Source: an uncultured Pelagibacteraceae bacterium (GTDB lineage: Bacteria; Pseudomonadota; Alphaproteobacteria; Pelagibacterales; Pelagibacteraceae). Taken from it: a DNA stretch of 64,000 bases. Under the pieces are notes generated by a model. That model made no database searches. It saw only the letters and a list, made by a program, of their open reading frames with translations, and was not told the origin of the DNA. Shown here one piece after another: positions 11,857 to 25,754 of this stretch (within the stretch, counting starts at the first letter, position 1; each line of letters opens with the position of its first letter). Location of the stretch: assembly GCA_902635865.1 (NCBI GenBank), contig CACPPD010000001.1, forward strand, positions 175,495-239,494, in the 5' to 3' direction. Made by a program: the position numbers and the translations under genes.

Positions 11857-12414
11857 TTGAGTAAAGACACCGGATTTTCAATAACTTCAGCTGAAAGGTA
11901 CTCTCTTGCGCTTTTTGAACTTTCAGAGGAAAACAATCTTTTAAGTCAGATCGAAGATCAGTCTTCATCTATACTTAATTTAATAGATCAAAGTGAAGAT
12001 TTTTCTAATTTGATTAAAGATCCAACTACAAGCCAAGTAGATTTACTAAAAGTAATCAATACAATCTCTGAAAATAATAAATTTGAGTCTTTATTTAAAA
12101 ATTTTTTAAGTTTCTTAATTCGAAAAAGACGTTTTTTTTTTATTGAGCGTATACTTAAAAGCTTTATTGAAATTTGTTCAAGAAAAAGAGGTGAACTTAA
12201 AGCAGAATTGAAATCAGCAAAAGAATTATCTAATGAAGAAATTACAAAAATTACAGAAGAGTTAACAAAAAATTTTAGCTCAAAAATAAAATTAAACTAT
12301 AAATATGACGAAAGTTTAATAGGAGGTTTGGTAGTACAAGTAGGAAGTACTATGGTCGATACCTCAATTAAAAATAAATTACAACAAATCGAAAATAGAA
12401 TGATAGAGGCATAA
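11857..12414 (+). CDS. atpH: ATP synthase F1 delta subunit
   Basis: Delta subunit joining F1 to the peripheral stalk (b subunits) of the ATP synthase. The 185 residues have the OSCP/delta layout: a helical N-terminal domain with SAERYSLALFELSEE, and a conserved C-terminal part with DESLIGGLVVQVGSTMVDTS. The start is a TTG with a good Shine-Dalgarno (AGAGGA, 6 bp upstream), and no ATG lies near enough to give a full N-terminus. It is first of atpHAGDC, and the atpA ATG follows its stop directly. The F0 genes are not in the window. Confidence 0.93.
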   Translation: MSKDTGFSITSAERYSLALFELSEENNLLSQIEDQSSSILNLIDQSEDFSNLIKDPTTSQVDLLKVINTISENNKFESLFKNFLSFLIRKRRFFFIERILKSFIEICSRKRGELKAELKSAKELSNEEITKITEELTKNFSSKIKLNYKYDESLIGGLVVQVGSTMVDTSIKNKLQQIENRMIEA

Positions 12415-13950
12415 ATGGAAATAAATCCTTCAGAAGTTACAAAAATATTAAAAGAACAAATTAAAAATTTTGGCGATAAAGCAGAAGTCACAGAAGTTGG
12501 TCAAGTTTTATCGGTTGGAGATGGTATTGCTAGGATTTATGGTTTGGATAATGTTCAAGCTGGGGAGATGGTAGAGTTTGCAGATGGTTCAAAAGGGATG
12601 GCTCTAAACTTAGAAAGTGAAAACGTTGGTGTCGTAATTTTTGGTGATGACAGAAATGTTAAAGAAGGAGATGTAGTAAAAAGAACTGGTAATATTGTTG
12701 ATACTCCAGTTGGAAAAGAATTATTAGGAAGAGTAGTGGATGGTTTAGGAAATCCTATCGATGGAAAAGGACCATTAGATAAAGGAATTAAAAAAAGCAG
12801 GGTTGAAGTAAAAGCTCCTGGTATTATTCCACGACAATCAGTAAGTGAACCAATGCAAACTGGTCTTAAATCAATTGATAGTCTAGTTCCGATTGGAAGA
12901 GGACAGAGAGAATTAATTATTGGTGATAGACAAACTGGTAAAACAGCAGTTGCAGTAGATGCAATTATTAATCAAAAAAAAATCAATGAATCTGGTGATG
13001 AAAAACAAAAACTGTATTGTATATACGTTGCAGTTGGACAAAAAAGATCAACAGTAAGACAAATTCAAAAAACATTAGAAGAAGCTGGAGCTATGGAGTA
13101 CACAACAATCGTTGCTGCTACTGCATCTGACTCTGCTCCTTTACAATTCTTAGCACCATACACAGGTTGTGCTATGGGTGAGTATTTTAGAGATAATGGA
13201 ATGCATGCGTTAATAATTTATGATGATTTGTCTAAACAAGCAGTTGCTTATAGACAAATGTCATTGCTATTAAGAAGACCGCCGGGACGTGAGGCTTATC
13301 CTGGAGATGTATTTTATCTTCACAGTAGATTACTTGAGAGAGCAGCTAAATTAAGTGATGAACATGGTGGTGGATCACTTACTGCACTGCCAATTATTGA
13401 AACACAAGGTGGAGACGTATCCGCGTTCATTCCAACTAACGTTATTTCAATTACAGACGGACAAATTTTCCTTGAAACAGAACTATTTAACCAAGGTATA
13501 AGACCTGCAATTAACGTAGGTTTGTCAGTATCAAGGGTTGGTTCATCAGCTCAAACTAAAGCGATGAAAAAAGTTTCTGGTTCAATGAAATTAGAGCTAG
13601 CACAATACAGAGAAATGGCAGCTTTTGCTCAATTTGGATCTGATTTAGATGCATCTACCCAGCAACTTTTAAATAGAGGCTCGAAATTAACTGAACTTTT
13701 AAAACAAAAACAATATTCACCCATGACTGTTGCCGAACAAGTTATTTCAGTATTTTGTGGAGTAAAAGGTTATCTGGATGATATTGATTTAAAAGACGTT
13801 GCTGAATTTGAGAGCAAGATTATTGAAAAATGTAAATCAGATAAGCCTGAAATTATCGAGTCAATTTTAATTTCAGGAAAACTTGAGGAAGATAAAGAAA
13901 AATTACTTGTTGAGGTGATCACTCAATTAAAAGGAAATTTTAAATCTTAA
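12415..13950 (+). CDS. atpA: ATP synthase F1 alpha subunit
   Basis: Non-catalytic nucleotide-binding subunit of the F1 hexamer at the inner membrane. The 511 residues are standard. The P-loop is GDRQTGKT (170-177), and the family signature appears as [17 protein letters not shown], which includes the arginine finger region. It directly follows atpH with no gap, and atpG begins 6 bp after its stop. Confidence 0.98.
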   Translation: MEINPSEVTKILKEQIKNFGDKAEVTEVGQVLSVGDGIARIYGLDNVQAGEMVEFADGSKGMALNLESENVGVVIFGDDRNVKEGDVVKRTGNIVDTPVGKELLGRVVDGLGNPIDGKGPLDKGIKKSRVEVKAPGIIPRQSVSEPMQTGLKSIDSLVPIGRGQRELIIGDRQTGKTAVAVDAIINQKKINESGDEKQKLYCIYVAVGQKRSTVRQIQKTLEEAGAMEYTTIVAATASDSAPLQFLAPYTGCAMGEYFRDNGMHALIIYDDLSKQAVAYRQMSLLLRRPPGREAYPGDVFYLHSRLLERAAKLSDEHGGGSLTALPIIETQGGDVSAFIPTNVISITDGQIFLETELFNQGIRPAINVGLSVSRVGSSAQTKAMKKVSGSMKLELAQYREMAAFAQFGSDLDASTQQLLNRGSKLTELLKQKQYSPMTVAEQVISVFCGVKGYLDDIDLKDVAEFESKIIEKCKSDKPEIIESILISGKLEEDKEKLLVEVITQLKGNFKS

Positions 13951-13956
13951 AAATTT

Positions 13957-16249
<2,293 letters not shown>

Positions 16250-16250
<1 letters not shown>

Positions 16251-16642
16251 TGAGCGAAGAGTTTAAATTAGAAATAGTAAATCCTGAAAAATCTTTTTTA
16301 GTAAAAGACGATGTTTCAGAAGTTGTGGTTCCTACTTTTGAAGGAGAGATGGGAATATTGAAGGATCATATTTCTATTATTTCCTTTTTGAAACCTGGGA
16401 TAATTAAGATTTTATCAAAATCAGGTGATGAAAATTATTATGTTGAAGATGGAATTGTTGAGTTCAAAAATAACAATTTATCAATTTTAACAAGTACAAT
16501 TTTTAATCTTGCTGATATGGATAAATCAAAGCAACAAGATTTACTTAAACAGGCAGAAGAAGAGGCTAATAAAACCGATATTAACGATCAATCTAAATAT
16601 TTAGCAGATCAAAAAGTTGAAGTTTTAAAAACTCTAAATTAG
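16250..16642 (+). CDS. atpC: ATP synthase F1 epsilon subunit
   Basis: Regulatory and rotor subunit of F1. The N-terminal beta-sandwich is clear (LEIVNPEKSFLVKDDVSEVVVPTFEGEMGILKDH). The C-terminal helical part is shorter and more divergent, as is common in alphaproteobacteria (130 residues in all). Its start overlaps the atpD stop, and its last 9 bp overlap the convergent rppH gene, leaving no room for a terminator between the two operons. Confidence 0.95.
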
Positions 16643-17107
16643 ATTTTTTACTTTTTCTTTAAGTTCTTTGTAAACATGATGTTTAAAATCAACCACAACA
16701 TCAGTAATTAAATCTAAGTCAATCCACTTCCAATCTAAAAATTCTGGATTAGATGTATTAATATTTATTTCATTATCATTTCCAATAAATCGCATTAAAA
16801 ACCATTTTTGCTTCTGACCTTTGTATTTACCTTTCCAAATAATACCTAGTAATCTATCAGGTAAATCATAGGTTAATGTACCATCTAATTCTTTTATAAG
16901 TTCTACACTTTTGATACTTGTTTCTTCCTCTAGTTCTCTAAATGCAGCTTTTAAATTATCCTCTCCCTCATCAACACCACCCTGAGGCATTTGCCAAAAA
17001 TTTTTAGGATTATCTATTCTTTTTGCAACGAATACTTTATTTTGTTTATTCAGCAACACAATTCCGACCCCACTTCTCAGTGGTAAATCTTTAAAATTTT
17101 TATTCAT
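16634..17107 (-). CDS. rppH: RNA pyrophosphohydrolase (Nudix)
   Basis: Removes pyrophosphate from 5'-triphosphate RNA and so starts mRNA decay. The protein begins with the RppH pattern LPLRSGVGIVLLNKQNKVFVAKR and FWQMPQGGVDEGE. The Nudix box is GGVDEGEDNLKAAFREL followed by EEETSI; the usual last glycine is a serine here, and the metal-binding glutamates are kept. The 157 residues are typical. It ends a minus-strand operon behind ctpA (1-bp gap) and overlaps the atpC 3' end by 9 bp. Confidence 0.92.
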   Translation of the reverse strand: MNKNFKDLPLRSGVGIVLLNKQNKVFVAKRIDNPKNFWQMPQGGVDEGEDNLKAAFRELEEETSIKSVELIKELDGTLTYDLPDRLLGIIWKGKYKGQKQKWFLMRFIGNDNEININTSNPEFLDWKWIDLDLITDVVVDFKHHVYKELKEKVKNLI

Positions 17108-17108
17108 A

Positions 17109-18248
17109 TTATCCGTTAAGTAACTTAATAGCGTAGTTTAATTGATTATCAGTATCAGTTTTTATTCTAAAATCATCACCTTCTTCATTTACTTCTATAT
17201 CTGGTCTAACACCTACTTCAGAAATAGATTTTCCAGAAGGAAGATAATATTTTGCAACAGTTAATCTGATAGCTCCACGATTTTTTAAAGGAATAATTGA
17301 TTGGACAGAACCTTTACCAAAGCTATTTTCACCAACGATAATTGCTCTTTTGTGATCCTTTAAAGCTCCAGCAACAATTTCAGATGCAGATGCTGAACCA
17401 TAGTTAATTAAAACCAATAATGTTTTTCCATCAGTAATATCTCCTTTTTTTGCAAACCATTTTCTATTTTCAGATTTTTTTCTGCTTTTTGTTGAGACTA
17501 TCTCTCCATTTTCTAGAAAAAAATCTGAAATCTTTATTGCTTGAGATAAAAGACCCCCAGGATTATTTCTTAAATCTAAAATAAATGAATTTAAGTTTTT
17601 ATCTTTTTTAAGTTTTTTAATTTGTTCTTCTATTTGATCACTACTGTTATCGTTAAATGAAGTAAGCCTGATGTATCCAATATTTTCATCTATAATTTCA
17701 GATTTTACAGATTGGACCTGAATAACTTCTCTTATGATATTAAATGTTAACGCTTTTCTTTCACCTCTTCGTCTTACTGTCAACTCTATTCCAGAACCTA
17801 CAGGTCCTCTCATTAAATCAACAGCTTCACTTAAAGATTTTCCTTGAACTTGAACATCATTTATTTTTACTATGTAATCACCAGCTTTTAATCCAGCCCT
17901 AGATGCAGGTGTGTCATCTATTGGTGAAATTACTTTCACGACACCAGCTTCCATGCTAACTTCAATTCCTAGTCCGCCAAACTCACCACTGGTTTCTGTT
18001 TGCATTTCATCAAAAATTTTAGGAGACATGTATGATGAATAAGGATCTAAGGATTGTAAAAGTCCATTGATAGCAGAGTCCATACTTTCAGATTGATTGA
18101 ACTCATCAACATATTCTTTATTAATTTTTTCTAGAACCTCACCGAAGAGATCAATTTTTTTATAAATATCAATTTCAGCTGAAATAACAGTTTTATTTAA
18201 GCAAAAAATAGAGAAAAAAACTAATAATAAAAATTTAATTTTTTTCAT
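17109..18248 (-). CDS. ctpA: carboxyl-terminal processing protease (S41)
   Basis: Periplasmic serine protease that trims C-termini of exported proteins. The chosen start at 18248 gives an ATGA overlap with the rsfS stop and a proper signal peptide (KKIKFLLLVFFSIFCLN); a longer frame from 18284 would put charged residues in front. A PDZ domain (GLGIEVSMEAGVVKVISPID) is followed by the S41 core. The catalytic Ser287 (GSASASE) and Lys312 (FGKGS) are 25 residues apart, as in E. coli Prc. Total 379 residues. Confidence 0.93.
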   Translation of the reverse strand: MKKIKFLLLVFFSIFCLNKTVISAEIDIYKKIDLFGEVLEKINKEYVDEFNQSESMDSAINGLLQSLDPYSSYMSPKIFDEMQTETSGEFGGLGIEVSMEAGVVKVISPIDDTPASRAGLKAGDYIVKINDVQVQGKSLSEAVDLMRGPVGSGIELTVRRRGERKALTFNIIREVIQVQSVKSEIIDENIGYIRLTSFNDNSSDQIEEQIKKLKKDKNLNSFILDLRNNPGGLLSQAIKISDFFLENGEIVSTKSRKKSENRKWFAKKGDITDGKTLLVLINYGSASASEIVAGALKDHKRAIIVGENSFGKGSVQSIIPLKNRGAIRLTVAKYYLPSGKSISEVGVRPDIEVNEEGDDFRIKTDTDNQLNYAIKLLNG

Positions 18249-18595
18249 ATCATCATTTTTTCTTTTGGAATTAGCTCTGACCAAATTTTCTCTAATTCAT
18301 AAAACTTTCTTTTTTCTGGGTGAAAAATATGAACAATCAAATCAATCCCATCAACAAGTTTCCATTCTCCACTTTCTTTACCCTCAATTTTTGAGTCTTT
18401 TACACCGTTATTTTTAAGCTTTTCTAAAACTTGTTCTGATAAAGATTGAATATGTCTAGATGAAGTTCCACTTGCTATGATCATATAATCAGCCATAGAA
18501 CTTTTATCTTTAAGATCAATAGTTACAATGTCTTGAGCTTTATTGAGATCTAGTGTGTTGATTACAATTTCTTTTAAGTCTGAAATTTTGTCCAT
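18245..18595 (-). CDS. rsfS: ribosome silencing factor
   Basis: Binds ribosomal protein L14 and blocks subunit joining when nutrients are short. The 116 residues carry the RsfS/DUF143 features DIVTIDLKDKSSMADYMIIASGTSSRH and WKLVDGIDLIVHIFHPEKRKFYELEKIW. It lies between nadD (17 bp upstream) and ctpA (4-bp overlap), and the nadD-rsfS pairing is widely conserved. Confidence 0.94.
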   Translation of the reverse strand: MDKISDLKEIVINTLDLNKAQDIVTIDLKDKSSMADYMIIASGTSSRHIQSLSEQVLEKLKNNGVKDSKIEGKESGEWKLVDGIDLIVHIFHPEKRKFYELEKIWSELIPKEKMMI

Positions 18596-18612
18596 TAATT
18601 GATTTTAGATTA

Positions 18613-19134
18613 TCAAATTTTTCTTAATTGAGAAGATGAAATGTTGACTTTATTAAACTCAATAAACTGTAAATTGGTCTTGCTAAGTTGCTTAAATGTC
18701 TTTGATTTTAAAGAATTTTTTTTATATCCATGTCTGTCAAAAACTAGAATATTACATTTTTGTGAAATTAATTTAAATTTATACCATTTATGAAAATTAA
18801 CAAGGTTGTCGGCACCCATTAAAAAATATATTTCAATGCTTTTATCTCTTTTTAAATGATTGATTAAATTTATTGTTTTGTTTGATTTAATAATTTTTTC
18901 ATAAAATTTAACCTTAATAAATGAATTTGTACCAATTATTTTTTTACAAAATTTAATTCTGTGAGAAACAGATGTCTCGCTCTCTGTTTTAAATGGATTT
19001 TTTTTTGTAATTGCCCAAATAACTTTTTTAAGTTTAAATCTTTTTTTTGCTTCCTTAGAAATTGCTAAATGTCCTTTGTGAGCAGGATCAAACGATCCAC
19101 CTAATATACCAATTTTTATTTTTGTGTTATTCAA
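18613..19134 (-). CDS. nadD: nicotinate-nucleotide adenylyltransferase
   Basis: Makes nicotinate adenine dinucleotide from NaMN and ATP in NAD synthesis. The N-terminal nucleotidyltransferase motif is GILGGSFDPAHKGHLAIS, and FLMGADNLVNFHKWYKF is the family's second hallmark. The C-terminus has the ISSSQLR remnant of the ISxTxxR motif. At 173 residues it is short for NadD but complete. It is 1 bp after proA and 17 bp before rsfS. Confidence 0.92.
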   Translation of the reverse strand: MNNTKIKIGILGGSFDPAHKGHLAISKEAKKRFKLKKVIWAITKKNPFKTESETSVSHRIKFCKKIIGTNSFIKVKFYEKIIKSNKTINLINHLKRDKSIEIYFLMGADNLVNFHKWYKFKLISQKCNILVFDRHGYKKNSLKSKTFKQLSKTNLQFIEFNKVNISSSQLRKI

Positions 19135-19135
19135 T

Positions 19136-20386
19136 TTAATTTCTTATTTTACCATTACTGGTGATTTCATATTTATATGAAATCAATTGATTTAAACCTA
19201 CAGGACCTCTTGGTGGTAGTGTATTAGTAGAAATTCCAACTTCTCCACCAAATCCAAATTCACCGCCATCAGCAAATTGTGTGGAGGTATTATGCATTGC
19301 AATTGAGCTTTTAACATTTTTTAGGAAATATTTTGCTGTCTTTTTATTTTTTGTAATGATGGAGTCAGTGTGCATAGTTCCGTATTTGTTTATATGCTTA
19401 ATTGCCTCTTCAGAATTTTTAACAACTTTAACAGATACAATTGATGATAAATATTCAGTTGACCAATCTTTTTCTTTTGCAGGATATACTTGACCATTGT
19501 AATAACTTTTGAAAATCTTATCGCCAATTATTTTACAACCACTATTTTCAAGTTCCTGCAAAATAGGATTACTAAATTTTTTGACTATATTTTTATGAAT
19601 TAGAATAGTTTCAGTCGCACCACAAATACTTGTATTTCTTAATTTAGCGTTATAGACAACTTCTTTAGCCATTTTTAATTCTGCATCTTTATCTATATAA
19701 GTATGACAAAGTCCCTCTAAGTGCCCAATTATAGGTACTTTAGATAAATTTAAAACTTTTTTAACTAAATTTTTTCCACCACGAGGTATGATTACATCTA
19801 TATATTTTTTCATCTTAGAAAGCATAATATCCACAAGTCTTCTTTGTTTTGAATCAATAAATTGAATAAAGTTTTCATCAACTTTATTTTTTTTAAGTGC
19901 TTTTCTAAACAACTTAGCTAAAGCTTTATTTGAATTTATAGCCTCAGAGCCTCCTTTCAAAATCACTACATTTCCAGATTTAAAACAAAGACTAGCAACA
20001 TCTGAAGTTACATTTGGTCTACTTTCATAAATAACCCCAATAACTCCAATTGGTATTGATACTCTTTTTATATTCAAACCATTTGGTCTTTTCCATTTGT
20101 CTAAAGTGTTGTCTATAGGGTCTCTTAATTTAGCTATTTTTAAAATAGAATTTATAATTCCATTTAATTTATCTTCATTTAAGTGAAGTCTTTTAATTAA
20201 GTTCTCTTTTAACCCTTTTTTTCTTGCGTAATTAATATCTTTTGAATTTTGATTAATAATAAATTTTTTTTCATACTTAATTAATTTCGCGTAATCATTT
20301 AAGACTTTATTTTTTACTTCAGTTTTAACTTTATACTCACTAGCTTTTCGAGCTTTTATTCCAACTAAATTCATGTATTTAATCAT
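19136..20386 (-). CDS. proA: glutamate-5-semialdehyde dehydrogenase (gamma-glutamyl phosphate reductase)
   Basis: Second step of proline synthesis: NADPH reduction of gamma-glutamyl phosphate. The 416 residues include the aldehyde-dehydrogenase-like Rossmann segment IGVIGVIYESRPNVT, the catalytic Cys in RNTSICGATETIL, and the C-terminal GGEVGISTNTLPPRGPVGL. Its start abuts the proB stop. A second ATG four codons downstream (20374) is possible. Confidence 0.96.
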   Translation of the reverse strand: MIKYMNLVGIKARKASEYKVKTEVKNKVLNDYAKLIKYEKKFIINQNSKDINYARKKGLKENLIKRLHLNEDKLNGIINSILKIAKLRDPIDNTLDKWKRPNGLNIKRVSIPIGVIGVIYESRPNVTSDVASLCFKSGNVVILKGGSEAINSNKALAKLFRKALKKNKVDENFIQFIDSKQRRLVDIMLSKMKKYIDVIIPRGGKNLVKKVLNLSKVPIIGHLEGLCHTYIDKDAELKMAKEVVYNAKLRNTSICGATETILIHKNIVKKFSNPILQELENSGCKIIGDKIFKSYYNGQVYPAKEKDWSTEYLSSIVSVKVVKNSEEAIKHINKYGTMHTDSIITKNKKTAKYFLKNVKSSIAMHNTSTQFADGGEFGFGGEVGISTNTLPPRGPVGLNQLISYKYEITSNGKIRN

Positions 20387-22481
<2,095 letters not shown>

Positions 22482-22497
22482 TTAATTGGTTGTACTA

Positions 22498-22752
22498 TTA
22501 ATTGGGCTTTACAGAAACGAAAGTTCTATCTGATTTAGATTTTTTGAAGACAACTTTTCCTTTAACAACTGAAAATATTGAATGATCTTTACCCATACCA
22601 ACATTTTCACCTGGAAAAATCTTAGTTCCTCTTTGTCTAACAATTATGTTTCCAGGAATTACTGTTTCACCACCATACTTTTTTACACCAAGTCTTCTAC
22701 CGGCACTATCTCGTCCGTTTCGTGATGATCCACCTGCTTTTTTTGTTGCCAT
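22498..22752 (-). CDS. rpmA: 50S ribosomal protein L27
   Basis: L27 sits next to the peptidyl transferase centre of the large subunit. The 84 residues start [20 protein letters not shown], with no Firmicutes-type N-terminal extension, and continue LGVKKYGGE. It is 14 bp downstream of rplU and 31 bp upstream of obg, the usual ribosomal/GTPase cluster. Confidence 0.98.
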   Translation of the reverse strand: MATKKAGGSSRNGRDSAGRRLGVKKYGGETVIPGNIIVRQRGTKIFPGENVGMGKDHSIFSVVKGKVVFKKSKSDRTFVSVKPN

Positions 22753-22766
22753 AATTTACCTAATAA

Positions 22767-23165
22767 CTATTTGCTTACTGCTTCCTTAACTTCTTCTTTT
22801 TTTGAAGTTTTAGAAATTTTTTCAGCTTCTGATAAAACTTTACCATCTTTTGAAAAAATTTTGTTAATTCTTATCATAGAATATTCTTGTCTATGCCCAT
22901 TTTTTCTTCTTGAATTTTGTCTTCTTCTTTTTTTAAAAATTAAAATAGTTCTATTTTTACTATTTTTAATTAAATTAGCTTCTACTTTTGCACCCTCAAC
23001 ATTTGGAGTTCCAATTTCAATTGATTTATCATCACCATATGCCAAGATTTCATTAAACTCTATTTTGGTCTCAGGTTTAGAGTCTGGTAGTTTTTCAATC
23101 TTTAGAATTTCTCCAGATTTTACTTTATACTGTTTTCCACCTGTCTTTATTACTGCGTATGACAT
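22767..23165 (-). CDS. rplU: 50S ribosomal protein L21 with C-terminal extension
   Basis: Large-subunit protein bound to 23S rRNA. The start at 23165 gives the canonical MSYAVIKTGGKQYKVKSGE; a longer frame from 23219 adds 18 residues that do not look like L21. The body ends with the RRRQNSRRKNGHRQEY region, followed by about 30 extra residues rich in Lys and Glu, typical of alphaproteobacterial L21. The 64-bp leader upstream, up to the gloB stop, may carry the operon promoter. Confidence 0.96.
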   Translation of the reverse strand: MSYAVIKTGGKQYKVKSGEILKIEKLPDSKPETKIEFNEILAYGDDKSIEIGTPNVEGAKVEANLIKNSKNRTILIFKKRRRQNSRRKNGHRQEYSMIRINKIFSKDGKVLSEAEKISKTSKKEEVKEAVSK

Positions 23166-23229
23166 ATTATGATTTAATTTAAAGTTACCGCAATATAGTT
23201 GTAGCCAGCCTTTAGTCAAGCCGAATTAA

Positions 23230-23949
23230 TTAGAAATTATCCTTAAAATCTCTTAATTTTGAAAAGGTTTTAACATCTTTTGCTCTTAAAAATATATTAC
23301 ACTCCAATTCCTCTTTTAAAGTTGAGGGTATCGTAGGAATTCCATTTTCTCTTAATTTTTCTATTTTTTTTATTTTTTTTTGTAACTCTTTGTTCTCAGA
23401 ATCATATTTTTTACAAAATTTTGCATTATTAAAAGTGTATTCATGACCACAATAAATTTTTGTCTCTTCTGGTAATAATTTAATTTTGTTTAAAGATTCA
23501 AACATTTCCTCATAAGAACCTTCGAATATTCTTCCACAACCAAGTGAGAAAAGTGTATCTCCGGTAAAAACTAATTTTTCTTTAAAAAAATTAAAACAAA
23601 TATGGCCTGATGTGTGTCCAGGTATATGCATAATTTTAGCTTCAAAGTTTTCGGCTTTCCATATTTGATTGTCTTCTAACAATATGTCTATTCCAGGAAT
23701 TCTTTTTGAGTCTCCTTCAAAACCCACAATAACTGACCCATATTTTTTTTTTAATTCTTGATTTCCTCCAATATGATCATAATGATGATGAGTATTAAGA
23801 ATATATTTTAATTTTATATTTTTATTTTTTAAGAAATTTATTATTGGTTCAGACTCACTGGGATCTACAACACACGCAAAATTGTTACTTTCGTCTATTA
23901 TTAAATAGCTATAGTTGTCTTGAAGACAAGGTATAATTTCAATACGCAT
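23230..23949 (-). CDS. gloB: hydroxyacylglutathione hydrolase (glyoxalase II)
   Basis: Metallo-beta-lactamase-fold enzyme that hydrolyses S-lactoylglutathione in methylglyoxal detoxification. The metal motif is THHHYDHIGG (residues 53-62). Further ligands lie in IPGHTSGHICF, FTGDTLFSLGCGRIFEG and YCGHEYT. The 239 residues include the C-terminal glutathione-binding extension. It is 1 bp after metW; no direct link to methionine synthesis is obvious. Confidence 0.92.
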   Translation of the reverse strand: MRIEIIPCLQDNYSYLIIDESNNFACVVDPSESEPIINFLKNKNIKLKYILNTHHHYDHIGGNQELKKKYGSVIVGFEGDSKRIPGIDILLEDNQIWKAENFEAKIMHIPGHTSGHICFNFFKEKLVFTGDTLFSLGCGRIFEGSYEEMFESLNKIKLLPEETKIYCGHEYTFNNAKFCKKYDSENKELQKKIKKIEKLRENGIPTIPSTLKEELECNIFLRAKDVKTFSKLRDFKDNF

Positions 23950-23950
23950 T

Positions 23951-24547
23951 TTATTTTTCTATCAAAAATATACCAAGATCTGCAAACAAATTTTTAACGC
24001 CTAAATTACTCTGATTTATTGTTGATTTATCAAGATTGTTTAAAGCGAGTGATTTAAAAATCTTTATATCTTTTGATTTTACAAAATGAAAAAAATCTTT
24101 GATTGTGCACATGTGTAAATTTGGAGTGTTATACCATTCATCTGGTAATGTTTTTGTAATTGGCATTGTACCTTTAAATAATAAATGAAATCTCACTTTC
24201 CAGTATCCAAAATTAGGAATCGTAACTATTGCCTTTTTTCCAACTCTTAAAAGTTCATTTAAAACTAATTCAGGATTAAGAAAAGCTTGTAGGGTTTGAC
24301 TCAAAACAACATAATCAAATGATTTGTCTGGAAATTGCTTTAAATCTTTTTCAGCATTTCCTTCAATTACAGTTAATCCTTTAGCAATACATTCTTGCAC
24401 TTTTTCTTTTGAAATTTCTAATCCCCTTATATTTATATTTTTATTATCCTTTAAAAATTTCATCAAAGTTCCATCAGCACAACCTACATCTAAGACTTTC
24501 TTATCTTTTTCTATTAAATCTGCTATTACCTGAAATTCATTTTTCAT
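23951..24547 (-). CDS. metW: MetW methyltransferase-like protein
   Basis: MetW is the usual partner of MetX in proteobacterial methionine synthesis and is needed with MetX for homoserine activation in several species. The 198 residues contain an S-adenosylmethionine-type Rossmann motif (KVLDVGCADGTLMKFLKD) and the MetW-specific PNFGYWKVRFHLLFKGTMP and DEWYNTPNLHMCTIKDF. It follows metX by 2 bp, so it is read from the same SAM-regulated message. Confidence 0.94.
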   Translation of the reverse strand: MKNEFQVIADLIEKDKKVLDVGCADGTLMKFLKDNKNINIRGLEISKEKVQECIAKGLTVIEGNAEKDLKQFPDKSFDYVVLSQTLQAFLNPELVLNELLRVGKKAIVTIPNFGYWKVRFHLLFKGTMPITKTLPDEWYNTPNLHMCTIKDFFHFVKSKDIKIFKSLALNNLDKSTINQSNLGVKNLFADLGIFLIEK

Positions 24548-24549
24548 AA

Positions 24550-25665
24550 TTAATTTTCTTCGTAAGATTTATCTAAAAAGTTTTTTAGTGCACTCAAGAA
24601 ATCAGGAACGTCTAGCAAAAAGGAGTCGTGACCTTTATCTGACTCAATTTCTACAAATCCAACATCAGCTCCTATTGAGTTTAAAGCAATCACAATATCT
24701 TTGTTTTCTTGAGTTGGATAAAGCCAATCTGAAGTAAAAGAAATTATAAAAAATTTCGCGTTTGTATTTATAAATGCTTCTGAAAGATTACCGTTGAATT
24801 TTTTAGCTAAATCAAAATAATCCATAGCTCTAGTAATATAAAGATAACTATTTGCATCAAATCTATCTACGAAAACTGAGCCCTGATATCTTAAATAACT
24901 TTCTATTTGAAAATCAGCGTCAAATCCAAATTTAAGATCTTCTCTTTCTTGTAATTTTCTTCCAAATTTTTCCTGCAAACCTTTTTTAGATAAATAAGTA
25001 ATATGAGCTGCCATTCTAGCTACTGCCAATCCTTTTCCAGGATTAGTATCGTTTGATGTATAATTCCCGTCTTTCCAGTTACTATCAGCTGTAATAGCTT
25101 GTCTACCTAGTTCGTTAAAAGCAATATTTTGAGCTGAATGACTAGATGTGGTTGCTATCGGTATCACTGTTTTGGATTTATCAGGAAAGTTACTAATAAA
25201 CTGAAGGACTTGCATACCTCCCATTGAACCACCAGTTATAGAAAACAGTTTATCAATACCAAAATGATCAAGTAAATTATATTGAGCATTCACCATATCA
25301 TTAATTGTAATAACGGGAAAATTTATTCCAAAAATTTTTTGATCAGGATCTTTATGACTTGGTCCATATGATCCCATGCATCCACCAATTACGTTAGAGC
25401 AAATAACAAAATATTTATTCGTATCTATAGCTTTATCAGGACCTACTGCATAACTCCACCAACCCTCTTTGTTAGTTACAGGGTTTATTCCGGTTACAAA
25501 TTGATCTCCTGTTAGAGCATGAAAAACTAATATTGCATTGTCTTTTTTTGAATTAAGTGAACCGTAAGTTTCATAGGCTATCGGAAAATCTTTTATGGTC
25601 TTTCCACAGTCTAATTTTAGTGGTTTCTCTACAATTAAAGTTTTTATGTTTTTCTCAGTATTCAT
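24550..25665 (-). CDS. metX: homoserine O-acyltransferase MetX
   Basis: Acylates homoserine (acetyl-CoA or succinyl-CoA as donor) at the start of methionine synthesis. It is an alpha/beta hydrolase fold of 371 residues with the nucleophile Ser147 in GGSMGG. Residues SNVIGGCMGSYGPSHKDP are typical of MetX, and the C-terminal His lies in DKGHDSFLLD. It is transcribed behind a SAM-II-type riboswitch (25697-25750), and no Shine-Dalgarno precedes the ATG. The acyl donor cannot be read from sequence by eye. Confidence 0.95.
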   Translation of the reverse strand: MNTEKNIKTLIVEKPLKLDCGKTIKDFPIAYETYGSLNSKKDNAILVFHALTGDQFVTGINPVTNKEGWWSYAVGPDKAIDTNKYFVICSNVIGGCMGSYGPSHKDPDQKIFGINFPVITINDMVNAQYNLLDHFGIDKLFSITGGSMGGMQVLQFISNFPDKSKTVIPIATTSSHSAQNIAFNELGRQAITADSNWKDGNYTSNDTNPGKGLAVARMAAHITYLSKKGLQEKFGRKLQEREDLKFGFDADFQIESYLRYQGSVFVDRFDANSYLYITRAMDYFDLAKKFNGNLSEAFINTNAKFFIISFTSDWLYPTQENKDIVIALNSIGADVGFVEIESDKGHDSFLLDVPDFLSALKNFLDKSYEEN

Positions 25666-25696
25666 AGTTTTTGACTGTTTCGAATTGTGAGAAAAA

Positions 25697-25750
25697 AAAC
25701 TATTTTAGCGGTTTTTTTTAAGCGCTCGCAATTCAGTTAAATCAGCGCAT
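25697..25750 (-). promoter_or_regulatory. SAM-II (metA-motif) riboswitch upstream of metX
   Basis: On the minus strand, GCGCTGATTTAACTG is followed by AATTGCGAGCGC, then TTAAAAAAAACC, then GCTAAAATAGTT. The P1 stem is GCGCU/AGCGC. The loop GAUUUAACU pairs as a pseudoknot with the 3' GCUAAAAUAGUU; AACU and AGUU are perfectly complementary. This matches the SAM-II fold as I recall it from marine metX genes, including the invariant GAUUUAAC and GCUAAA blocks. It should lower metX-metW expression when S-adenosylmethionine is abundant. The aptamer ends about 32 nt before the metX ATG. Confidence 0.9.
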
Positions 25751-25754
25751 AATT

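Noticed and set aside
18249-18284. Upstream start for ctpA at 18284
   Set aside because: It would place a charged segment before the signal peptide and overlap rsfS by 40 bp. The start at 18248 gives an ATGA overlap and a standard signal sequence.
22771-23172. Plus-strand open frame of 133 codons opposite rplU
   Set aside because: It is antisense to a ribosomal protein gene; the hydrophobic translation is the usual reverse complement of Lys/Glu codons.
23166-23219. Longer rplU frame from 23219
   Set aside because: The extra 18 residues do not resemble L21, while MSYAVIKTGGKQYK at 23165 is the canonical N-terminus.
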